Both the position numbers and the translations under genes were made by a program. Positions 1-11,600 of a stretch of 64,000 bases of DNA are shown piece by piece. The notes below the pieces were generated by a model. That model had not been told where the DNA came from and ran no database searches. It saw nothing but the letters and a program-made list of their open reading frames with translations. This DNA comes from Balanoglossus misakiensis (Eukaryota; Hemichordata): positions 7,874,001-7,938,000 of the forward strand of contig CM082590.2 in the NCBI GenBank assembly GCA_040954595.2, in the 5' to 3' direction. How positions within the stretch are numbered: the first letter of the stretch is position 1; every line of letters starts with the position of its first letter.

Positions 1-260
1 TTATTAATCTTACCTCTAGCTGTTGGTTAAACTGGTGTTTGGCTTCAAAATATGGCCTGTAATGAGACAAGATAAAGCATTTGAGTCAAAGACCTTCAAT
101 TCTCTGTACATAGCTGCAACCTCACCATTGAAAACAATTAGGACAGGCCACTGCTATGGTGAACACCCTCGTTTCTCTGTGCATAGGTGCAACCCCACCA
201 ATGAAAAGCATAGGTTAAAACCAAAAGATGCGCGAACACCTTCATTTCCCTGTACATACA

Positions 261-354
261 AAAACCTTTTCACCCCCAGTTCTCGTTGTAGCGGTCCAAC
301 TTTTCCCATAGGAAACAATGTATTTGGACCAAACCATGGTAGTGAAAGGGTTAA
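261..354. repeat. TTAA-ended short inverted-repeat element, copy 1
   Basis: Member of a family of about 90 bp elements found at least a dozen times in this window. The right end is GGTGAAAGGGTTAA-like and the left end is its degraded complement. The interior carries the family core GGACCAAACCATGG. It lies in the intron downstream of SH3BP5-like exon 5. The ends (TTAA followed by CCCTTT) resemble piggyBac-type miniature elements, which is an inference. Confidence 0.7.
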
Positions 355-417
355 ACCCCACTGTTGCCATGCTGAAGTTGAAAGTTTGAAATACGAGTGA
401 TTGGAAACTCTACATAC

Positions 418-2501
418 CGTGATTTACTGATATTTTTCTTCAGCGACCTCTGCAATTTCTTGACCAGTCTCTCAGCCTCGTCAAATTCAGCTGCTGTTCT
501 CTGATGATCCAATTCAACCACTGCTCTCTCGTGCTCTGCCTCGTTGACCTGAACAGCAGAAAGACTGAAAAATTCACCTGTTTCCCTTTTTAGAGGTCCA
601 ACTTTATCAGAGAAAACAATGGTTTGGACCAAACCATGGCAGTGAAAGGGTTAACTTGTCATGTGAAATTTGTCTCAAACTTCAGATCAACTGTTTTGCA
701 TTATATTTCATTTCCATGACCTCAAAATGACCTTGCATCACTGTACTTCATGTTGGGACAAGAAACGTATAAAACAGAGTCAACCTTGTAATTCAGTTCA
801 TAATTCATTGACAACAGATGCACTTTACAGAGATTGTGTAGAGGTTTGAGTCAACCTGAAACAGAAGTATGATGATGTAAGGTCACGAAGATGGCCTTTA
901 GTTTTTCGAACAATGCTTGCTGCTAACAATTGGCCCACAAGTGTGATGTTTTGCCATTGAAGCTCACCTTCATAGTCGCGTGGTTCAGCATTTCCTGCCA
1001 GTTTGCGTCAAACGTTCTCTTCTCCACAATCAAGCCATGTTCAGCCACATCCACCATCTCCTTGGCAGCAGCCAGCATGCTGTTGGCTCTTTCAAACTTC
1101 AATGCTGCGTCCTGAATGGCTTGCTGAGCCTATAAACAGAAAATACAGTATTATCCCTCAAGTAAGCTCCACTAAACAACATGTTCACATCTAATCAATA
1201 AAAGTTGGTGCATCATTCCCGTGAACTCTACTTTACTCACATTTTTGGCGGTCTGTCTGGCCTCATAATAAGGTCTGGCCTTCTCGATGCAAGAGCCCAA
1301 CTTTTTGCCATGGCAATTCAGGATGTTGGTCGACTCGTTCAGAGATTGTCTGAATGCTGCACGTGCTTCCTAGATAGAAAAAATAATTGAGACTTGGATT
1401 TTAATTTTGCATACTGCTACATTGTTTAGCATTCTAAGACAGCGTGCCATCCATTTCTGCCCCAGTATAGACAAGATCATATGATTTCAATTTTGACTTT
1501 GAACACAATATAGTATGTCACATTAACTAAGAATATGGATTACAGCTAAGGTGCATGTATTTTACTCACATCCAGTTGAACTTCCAGTCGGTTGATTTCA
1601 TCTGTGGCCTTGTTGAGTTGTTCCAATTCTTCCTGAAATCAATCAATCAATCAATCAATATATCAACCAACAAATTTAAATATTGGTTTGGTTCAGTTAT
1701 TGTGTTGACTACTGTCCTGTCCTGTATTTTGAATGATAAGGTCAATCCATGTACCTGCACTACAGAACTCCACTAGGTGTACAACAGTTATATGCAGATC
1801 AGCTTTGCACCCTTGACATTGCTCCCAGGGTCCACAAACAAATATAATTTGCATGATCGAAATTGATCCCATAACTCGGAACAGGAAGCCCTGTCGCGGA
1901 AACAAGGAATTTGTTTCCTTGTACACATGTATTGCACAGCGATCAGAATTACTGTCAAAGGAAAGTTCTGCTTTCTGAATGTTTTACAGACATGTCAGGT
2001 CTGAATCACAAAACCATAAAACAGGACAGAAACAAAACTGATTTTAAATGGAAAACGCACTGATACAAATAGATCACCACATTAATATTATAAGCAATAT
2101 GATACATTTCAATTTGATGACAACCGGCCATTTAAGATAAAGGCTTGTAAGCCATTCATTACATTGGCAATTTAGTCCAGCTAAAATACAGAAATTTAAA
2201 AAAAATGAGGTGGACAAGATTGGTATAATTTGTTTAATGTCACTTATTCGTTAATTTCTCCCATTGTTAATTTCTCTCATTGGCAAACCATCGCAACGAT
2301 CACTCGAGTCCATATCACACCAACGCATAGACCCAGTTTGATTGAGAAATAAGCCCTAACTTCGATTTCCAAGAGTGCGATCGCTTGTTAAGTACGTTAA
2401 ATAAAGACTACCTTTACTCGGGGGTCCAGGGTTTCTTCGTCCGAATAATTATCTCCCTGTTCGTCGCTCTCAGCTGTCGTGTCATCACGAACCTCGGCCA
2501 T
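418..2501 (-). CDS. SH3BP5: SH3BP5/SH3BP5L-like protein, 5' part (coding exons 1-5)
   Basis: Five exons on the minus strand: 2412-2501, 1570-1632, 1241-1369, 968-1129 and 418-548. All have GT-AG borders and matching phases, and the last ends in phase 2, so the gene continues beyond base 1. The start codon at 2501-2499 opens MAEVRDDTTAESDEQ, an acidic head. Exons 1-2 join as LDPRVKEELEQLNKATDEIN. Exon 3 contains LGSCIEKARPYYEAR, exon 4 contains NWQEMLNHATMKV at its end, and exon 5 ends KKNISKSR. These are landmarks of the SH3BP5 (Sab) coiled-coil family. Known members are long-helical adaptors that act as Rab11 guanine-nucleotide exchange factors, and SH3BP5 also tethers JNK at the mitochondrial outer membrane. 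The visible part covers most of the coiled-coil domain; the C-terminal tail is outside the window. SH3BP5 versus SH3BP5L cannot be decided, and invertebrates usually have one ancestor gene. Confidence 0.93.
565..654. repeat. TTAA-ended short inverted-repeat element, copy 2
   Basis: Second copy of the same family, in intron 4 of the SH3BP5-like gene. The right end AGTGAAAGGGTTAA is intact and the left end is eroded. Orientation is the same as copy 1. Confidence 0.65.
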
Positions 2502-2853
2502 TTTGAAAAGATAAACAAGTGAGGACAGTCTCGGCAGATCTCGCGTGTGCGGCGCTCTCGTAATATACGAGATTTGATACACAATCCTTCAAGAAGTAAG
2601 TTCATCGCGAAGAATAGATTCGGATAAAATGAAAGTCTACAAAGAAAAATATATAAACTAGTTCTTCCAAAGAAACCCTAAACGAAATAAATTCGGACTG
2701 TGCTGCACCAACTGCGTGATGAACAGTCATTTATGTAGGGACTATGTAAACGTTGGTGGCGCTATAGGTTAGGGGTTGACCAGTTGATTTTTGGGGGGAT
2801 GTTTTTTTGGGGGGGTGGGGGTGGGGGGGGCGAACATTCTACTGCAATGCCTT

Positions 2854-3331
2854 GACATACCCTCATCCCCCAGAAATCAAATAGTTCTCCCCTTATTATA
2901 AAGGTATACAGTCACCTCTAAATAACATGTGCCCTATATAGATATGGCTTAAACAGCATGTCTGGGTTCTCTGAAAAACCTGGTGCAGCTGTTGTTTTGT
3001 ATGGCCACCCACTGAAAAATCTGTGATTGTCTAGATCTCCACTTTCCATGATAACTGTGGCTAAATTTACATAAGTGACCCTATAATTTTAAGGTTTCTT
3101 AATAACTTTCCAAAAATACAAATCTTAAGTTTTCCCTGAAATACATGTCAATATGTAAAGATGCTATCTTCAGTCTTGCCTGATAAACAACTGAATTTTA
3201 AAGTTTAGAAGTTTCTGGTTGCATAGAATATGAACTGATTGTCCATGGAATCTACTGGGGAATGGGGGAGGGAGTAGCCTGGCCCCAGACATACCAGACA
3301 TATTTGATTTCTGGGGGGATGAGGGTATGTC
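2854..3331. mobile_element. Candidate non-autonomous element with about 30 bp terminal inverted repeats
   Basis: The left arm 2854-2883 (GACATACCCTCATCCCCC...) and right arm 3301-3331 are inverted copies that differ by one inserted G. The interior has no coding potential. The right end abuts a separate 76 bp hairpin. No target-site duplication was identified, so the class is unknown. Confidence 0.5.
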
Positions 3332-3332
3332 A

Positions 3333-3408
3333 GCCTGGCCCCAGACCAGTGTGTTTTTAGATATATAGAATTTCTATATATCTAAAACACACTGGTCTGG
3401 GGCCAGGC
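3333..3408. repeat. Near-perfect palindrome with almost no loop
   Basis: About 38 bp arms starting GCCTGGCCCCAGACCAGTGT fold back onto their complement, differing by one T and with no spacer. It could extrude as a cruciform or represent a fold-back element end. Confidence 0.8.
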
Positions 3409-4334
3409 TAGGGAGGGAGCACAGTCTGGGGAAATTCCATTCACCTTTAGATGACTTTTAATCCCCATTTGTCTCTTGCACGACTTTTATGTATGTCAAC
3501 TTGAGCTGTGACCCATCACTTAGTAGAGTTTGGACATCACCTGATTGGTATGTGGTCCAAGGGCCTGTAGCAGGGATATGCACTTATCAAAACGTGTGGC
3601 TTTGGTCCAAAAAAACATCACTTCTAAATTTTTGTCACCAGATCTGTGTGATACCAAGAGGCGACTGATTGGTTGGTGGTCATCGTATGATTATCTTGGT
3701 CTACCAATAAAATAAAGTTCTCCTGAGAATCATAAGAGTTGCTGCCTTCCTATCTATACGTTAGTTCCAACTTGAAGTCGTTCTCGCAAGTACCCAGTCC
3801 CGCCACCAAGACACTTTATGGTGAGTACATTTTATTACAGTTTTATGTTAACATGAGAAATAGGAAGCTCCCTTATGGAAACAAGCAATTAGTTTCATTA
3901 CATTGCATAGACATAATTTTTAAAAGCTTTGAGTCAATTTTGGGATTTCTAGTAATTTCGCTGAGTCAGCCCTATAGCTTTGCATGTATTGTGGATAATT
4001 TTCTTGGTTCACCAGTGAGTTTGTTGAGTCAGTGGCCTGTCAAATGGGCTTAGAAGGCTCGCTGTCCATCACTCTGTGGCAAGAGAAAGTTTTAAGTTTT
4101 GCTAATGCTTTTAATGTACTTTATGGCAGGGATAATGAAACAGAACAGAAAAAAAAAATCGAATGGAAAATGCAATCAGGCACCACTGTTCAATTGATCG
4201 ACGCAATGTATGTACAGGGTTCATGCTAGTTAATTTAATTTTTACTTGCACATGCACACAATTGATACATTTAATTTGAGTATAAGTTTCTTTGCATGCA
4301 AATTTATACACTGTAAATTGGGTTATATTCACGA

Positions 4335-4540
4335 CTGTAAAACAGGTTATTTTTGCGACAGGAAATTTTCGCGATCTCAGAAGAGGCAACTGTTATGCGA
4401 GGAGTAATTTTCATGTTCTCGTATTTCACTGCATCAGTATCGCTTGAAAAAAAATTACGCGACTTTTTATTTTCACGTTTTTTTTTGCTCTCGCGTATTT
4501 CCCAAAAATTTATTGCTCGCTAAAATAACCTGTTTTACAG
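4335..4540. mobile_element. Miniature inverted-repeat element (206 bp)
   Basis: Perfect 19 bp terminal inverted repeats, CTGTAAAACAGGTTATTTT at 4335-4353 and its complement at 4522-4540. The AT-rich, non-coding interior contains several TCGCG-type motifs. It looks like a typical MITE; the superfamily is not assignable from the ends. Confidence 0.65.
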
Positions 4541-5642
4541 TATACATGGCACTGAAACTCAATACATGTAGTTGTCACATTTTAGAATGTCCGTTCCCGT
4601 AGTTAACAAAGCTTAAATAATGGAAACTTGCCCATATCAAACCTTATAATGGAAACGAGAATCATTACATGTAATTAATTTGTAGTTTCATTTTCCTTGA
4701 TGTTCTCTTGACTTGAAATCCAGTCAGTAGTTTATTTTCTGTAAACAAATATGTACAAGCATGTCTCCAACCTCATCTTGTGCTTGGCAGCAAAATGTTC
4801 CACTTGAATTGGCGATAATACCCTGACTGTACCGCGATCGTCGCCTCGTGATACCACCTCACAGATAAAATCCTAGCTACACAAAACTTCAAAGTTATTA
4901 AACAGGTCCCTCCTACTTCAGTGTAACTTTGTGCCAGTTACTTTTGAGTTAATATGCAAGCTGTCTTTTAATACTTAAAGTTTAATAGTTTTGGGTGCAG
5001 TGTGGCTACGTTGTGACATTTAACACAGGTATTAATCACATTCGTGGCTGTGGTCCAAAAAAACAACTTGTTCGAACATATTATCTTAATGCTTAACTTT
5101 AAAGTCACCGCATTTGGATGATACCAAGAGGCGATATGATATGATCAGGACCATGCATAATTGCCAAGTGGAACATGTACCTGTCCTCTCTGACAAGTAG
5201 GGCGCTCCAGGGGTGGGTGCTGATGTAATTTTATGTGTTTATATAGGCGTGGAATGTACAGTCCTTCATTATAGGTATATTTCACCTGGCAATCAGTGAG
5301 TGTAGACATCTATTTTGTTTAATAGTCTATATTTGGTGTATAGCTGTGTGAAACTTGGAGTTTCTGCAAAATTGAAAAAAGTTCTGGGACAAATTCGTGT
5401 GAGTCATGATCTTGACAACTAGAGGCTGAATTTTCTTTGTATGGCGTTATAGCAGTGTATTTCCTTATTACTTATTGACTTTTTACAGACGTGACCCATG
5501 CATGCAGTCTTCAAAATTACATTGATTATCCAGCCCGATGACACCATAGAACTGGAAGCGCTGGCTAACAGTTGTTGGTCTCAAGACCAGTGCATGACGT
5601 AATTTGTTTTATGTATTCCGATGCAAAGTCAATGACATAACC

Positions 5643-8600
5643 ATGGCTTTCCAGAAATATAAAGACCCATGGGTAAGTGGCCTGTGAACTAAGTTGCGTA
5701 ATACATTTATCACCCCCCCCCCCCCCCCACACACACACACACACACTGATTTAATTGTAACTGGTGTTTCAGAATAATGTCTGCAGTCTACTGAGATAAT
5801 TCATGATTCCAGTGGACTAAAGCATTTGACGGATGCAATTTTTATGTGTACACACATTGTCAAAACTATAAATTGACATATTGTCGATGAAATTTAACAC
5901 TTTAAAGTTCAATCAAGTGCAGTTTCATAAATCAAACTGCTTCAACTTGGCATTTGCTTGCCAATTAATTTGTATGTATTTTATATTCAGGCCTTGATGG
6001 GAGTACAAAATCAATGCATTGATTTGTTTGGTCATTCCGAAAATGTTGAGGGTCGATGAACATTATATTGACCAGTTGCTAATTAGGCTATGGCAATCCG
6101 ATGAAACCAGACTGGAGATGGCATGAAATAAACATATTATTGCCTGATTTTGTACGTTTAATAGGTGGTGCATTTTTGTCTAAATTTCAACTATATTTTC
6201 AAAATAATCTGTATTTTTGTCCGGAAGAAATGCTGTCTTGAAATTTTGCAAAACAAACAATGTCAGTTCTACCTGGGAGTGCCGACACAGGTTTTTGCGT
6301 TTCAGTTTGCATGCTGCCCTTTAGAGATTCTGTTTTATCTTGTTGAAGAATACTCACACAGTCTAGTGTTTCCCCACTATATGATGTCATCATGTTGTCC
6401 ACAGTGTGTCACGGTTTGTCTTCATTATAATGAAGATTTCAATATTTTCCTAGCATATTTTAAGAATATTTAAAAAAATGACAAGTTTTGCTTATTGAAT
6501 GTTACAGGTTCTCACCGATGCTGCATGGGATGGTGACATTGCAAAGATTCAGTCGCTGATAGCTGGTGGATATGATGTCAATAAAGCAAACCGTAGCTGG
6601 GTAAGTGTTTCATATCGACCGAAAGTCATCCCTAGTAACAATAACACAAGGATAACCATTTGTGAAACAGCACAGAATTGGAATTCTAGTATCAGAATTA
6701 TAATTAAGCTATAACCCCCGCTGCAGGTGGGTATACATGAGATTTTGGTACAATTCGAGACATATAGCACGAACCGTCAGGCGAGTGCTATATGGAGCGA
6801 ATTGTACCAAAATCAAGTTAGTTTTATTGCTATTATATTATATCACAACTGATTTTGTGGCATATCAGTGTCATTATCTTAACAAAACAGCGTCAGAAAA
6901 AGAAGTTACGATCGTGAACCAACATGGCGACGATGAATGTAAACACGAGCGGCCCAGGATCGAGCATTAAACATGAAGCAGACGACAAAAAGAGACAAAA
7001 ATGCAACAAGTGATTTTATGTTATTTATTTGGTTTAATCCCACGCGACTGTGGTTTAACTCCACATTTTCTCTGCGGCATGCTAGTTCTGGGGCGCGTTT
7101 TACTTACCACTGCCAGCAGTGGTAAAACAGTATTTTACCATTGCTCTAGTCCAATCAGAATGGTGGACGGTAGCATGATATAATATAATTTCCATTTTAG
7201 CATTACTTAATTGTGATAGGAAATACCTTTGTAAAAAACATCTTTCTTACTGAAACTATCTCAATAGGTATAAATTATCAGATCAATCATTCACTCTCAT
7301 ACATGTACAGTGAATTATCCACTCAACCTCAGAAAAAAATTACCATTATATTATATCATGCTACCGTCCGCAATTCTAATTGGACGAGAGCTCAATCCAG
7401 CGATGCTAAAATAATGCACTGCTGGCAGTGCTAAAACGGGCCCCTGAACTAGCATGCAGCAGAAAAAATGTGCGGTTAAACCACAGTCGCGCGTGTTTAA
7501 ACCAAATAAATGAAACAAAAATACTGTTGAATTAACGGACGTTTTATTTTGGAACTGCTCTGTGGAAATATTTGTCACTTTGCCACGCGCGATGCCCGTC
7601 TTGTCACTTTTTGCCGTGTGCTTCATGTTTAATGCTCGATCCCGGCCGCTCGTGTTTACATTCGTCGTCCCCATGTTGGTTCACGATCGTAATTTCTCTT
7701 TCTGACGCCGTTTCGGAAAGAATATGACACTGATATGCCACAAAAACAATTGTTGATATAATATAATAGCAATAACCCCCGCCTCAGTCGGGTATACACT
7801 CGATTTGGGTACAATTCGCTCCATATAGCACTTGCCTGACGGCTCGTGCTATATGTCTCGAATTGTACCCAAATCTCGCGTATACCCGCCTGCAGCGGGG
7901 GTTATTGCTTAATTATTATGATCATCGGGTTTCAAGTACATTTATTATAATATTTTAAGAGCTGTGCACTGAAGCATTTTTGGAGATCTTCAACAAAAGA
8001 TCAAACACTTGACACACATGCAGTGTATCAAATTGAATGATGATGTCATTTTTATTTCAACTTTAATTAAATGCCTTCATTCCAGATTGATTGCACAGCC
8101 TTGCATGCAGCGTGCAAGGCCGGGGAAGGTACATTGGATGCTGTCAAGGTGTTGATAAGCCATAGTGCAGACGTCAATGCTAAGAGTGCGGTATGTGAAC
8201 TGACTTATTACTTCATTTATAGGGGTAACGAAAGTGGCTACACATGTTGATTGACTTCATGGCCACAGTGGATACTCTGGAAGAATCTTTCATGGACAGT
8301 CATGGATGTCATGAAACATTTCTTTGTTAGAACCATGCATATCAAATGTTTTCTCTAAATTGCTGCAAAGACTGTGCAAATAATCATTTCTTTTGGGTGA
8401 ATGGTCACGACAGAAACAATCAAGAGCTTTATTATATTCTGCATATTAAAATAATTCCAAAAACTAAAACCAGACATTTTATTTGATCGAGAATGGCTGT
8501 TAACACTATTTTTCCTGATTTTATTTCCGATTTTTCGATTGGCTAATCTAAACCCAGCCCCAAGTTTACATTTCCTCAGCCATTGGTTCTTGTACTTGAC

Positions 8601-11600
8601 ATTGACTTTCCTTGTTTACAAGATTGCTTAGAATTCTATGCTATGATAGCAGACACCCCATGGTTAATGATCTTTCATTCCGCAATGTTTAGCTCGGAAC
8701 AGATCCAAGAGGCTGTCGAATTTACGAGAACTCAATGTAAAATCGACAGTTTAAGAGACAACAAGTAGAAGCCATTTCGTTGTGCACTGGCGGAAGGATA
8801 CCCTCGTCATATTTTTTATTGTCTTCATCAAAGACAAATCAGATCAGATTGCACTGCTGATGACTACATATGTTGAAGGCTTTTCCTTCTAATAGGGTCA
8901 ACTACGGAATTTGCTTTTAATGATACTACAGCTAACAGGTGTCCTATAAGGAAAAGCATAAATACCAAATCAGACGACAAAACTGAGACGAACCAATATG
9001 GATACTGTAACAATGAAACTCATCAGTTATCATGCTGAACCCAGACTATTATTAGTACATTCTCTTCTTAACAGGGCAGATTAAGTTTTGGGACGTTCAT
9101 GATTTAATCACCATTATGTTGTTGTGGAAAAAGAACAGGGCACAAAGTTCTGATGACTGCTTCTAGAACAGAACAAAATGTTTTCTTTCAGCCACACAGC
9201 AAGTCCACTTCATTTCACTATGCATTTCCAGGTTGTGGAGTGTCTGTGATTTCATACTGGCCTGTATGGCTTAATGGCACTAAGTGTTCACTCCAGTGTT
9301 GGAAAAATCTGTCAGTTTTTGATCACCTACGATATTGAGAGCCATAGGAATATCGCAGATGACATATTAAAAGAAATACAACATCAAACTAAATTAAAAT
9401 GCCAGTTTAAAGACTCTCTTTAAAGGAAACCTCACATTACATTTCAATTTTTGTGATATTGTTCTCATGCTCCTCCTTCATTACTTACAGGATGGAGACA
9501 CACCTTTGCACTATGCAGCAATGTTTGGTGATGAAGGTCGTGTCAGATTGTTATTGAAACACAAAGCTGATGGTAACATACAAAACAAGGTAAATTCCAC
9601 CATGACTTCTACAGGTTAATTCTAATCAACATATAAACATTTGTTTGTTTGTTTGTTTGTTTGTTTGAAGGAAACCTTGCATTACATTTCAATTTTTGTG
9701 ACAGTGTTCTCATGCTCCTCCTCCATTACTTACAGGGTGGAGACACACCTTTGCACATTGTTGCAGCAAGGTTTGGTGATGAAGGCCGTGTCAGATTGTT
9801 ATTGGAACACAAAGCTGATGGTAACATACAAAACAAGGTAAATTCCACCATGACTTCTGCAGGTTAATTCTAATCAACATATAAACATTTGTTTGTTTGT
9901 TTGTTTGTTTGTTTGTTTGTTTGTTTGTTTGTTTGTTTGAAGGAAACCTTGCATTACATTTCAATTTTTGTGACATTGTTCTCATTCTCCTCCTTCATTA
10001 CTTACAGGATGGAGACACACCTTTACACTTTGCAGCAAGGTTTGGTGATGAAGGCCGTGTCAGATTGTTATTAAAACACAAAGCTGATGGTAACATACAA
10101 AACAAGGTAAATTCCACCATGACTTCTACAGGTTAATTCTAATCAACATATAAACATTTGTTTGTTTGTTTGAAAGAAACCTTGCATTACATTTCAATTT
10201 TTGTGACATTGTTCTCACTCTCCTCCTTCATTACTTACAGGATGGAGACACACCTTTGCACATTGCAGCAAGGGATCGTGATGAAGTCTACGTCAAATTG
10301 TTATTGGAACACAAAGCTGATGGTAACATACAAAACAAGGTAAATTCCACAATGACATCTACAGGTTAATTCTAATCAACATATAAACATTTGTTTGTTT
10401 GTTTGTTTGTTTGTTTGAAGGAAACCTTGCATTACATTTCAATTTTTGTGACATTGTTCTCATTCTCCTCCTTCATTACTTACAGGGTGGAGACACACCT
10501 TTGCACATTGCAGCAAGGGATCGTGATGAAGTCTACGTCAAATTGTTATTGGAACACAAAGCTGATGGTAACATACAAAACAAGGTAAATTCCACAATGA
10601 CATCTACAGGTTCATTCTAATCAACATATAAACATTTGTTTGTTTGTTTGTTTGTTTGAATGAAGGAAACCAAGCTTGCATTGCATTGAATTTTTGTAAC
10701 ATTGTTCTCATTCTCCTCCTTCATTACTTACAGGATGGAAACACACCTTTGCACTCAGCAGCAGCAAGGAAAGGTGATGAAGGCCGTGTCAGATTGTTAT
10801 TGGAACACAAAGCTGATGGTAACATACAAAACAAGGTAAATTCCACCATGACTTCTACAGGTTAATTCTAATCAACATATAAACATTTGTTTGTTTGTTT
10901 GAAGGAAACCTTGCATTACATTTGAATTTTTGTGACATTGTTCTCATTCTCCTCCTTCATTACTTACAGGATGGAGACACACCTTTGCACATTGCAGCAA
11001 GGGATCGTGATGAAGGCTATGTCAGATTGTTATTGAAACACAAAGCTGATGGTAACATACAAAACAAGGTAAATTCCACCATGACTTCTACAGGTTAATT
11101 CTAATCAACATATAAACATTTGTTTGTTTGTTTGTTTGTTTGTTTGTTTGTTTGTTTGTTTGTTTGTTTGTTTGAAGGAAACCTTGCATTACATTTCAAT
11201 TTTTGTGACATTGTTCTCATTCTCCTCCTTCATTACTTACAGGATGGAGACACACCTTTACACTTTGCAGCAAGGTTTGGTGATGAAGGCCGTGTCAGAT
11301 TGTTATTGAAACACAAAGCTGATGGTAACATACAAAACAAGGTAAATTCCACCATGACTTCTACAGGTTAATTCTAATCAACATATAAACATTTGTTTGT
11401 TTGTTTGAAGGAAACCTTGCATTACATTTCAATTTTTGTGACATTGTTCTCATTCTCCTCCTTCATTACTTACAGGATGAAGACACACCTTTACACTTTG
11501 CAGCAAGGTTTGGTGATGAAGGCCGTGTCAGATTGTTATTGAAACACAAAGCTGATGGTAACATACAAAACAAGGTAAATTCCACCATGACTTCTACAGG

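Larger units (their letters stand above)
2502..5642. other. Intergenic region between SH3BP5-like and ankyrin-Roc-COR genes
   Basis: No credible exon was seen. The spacer separates two divergently transcribed genes and must hold both promoters; no TATA box or other clear core element was recognised. It contains a G-rich run at 2795-2830 (several blocks of 5-8 Gs), two TIR-bounded elements, one long hairpin and scattered dispersed-repeat fragments. For example, 4005-4080 is repeated in inverted orientation near 32200-32270. Confidence 0.6.
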
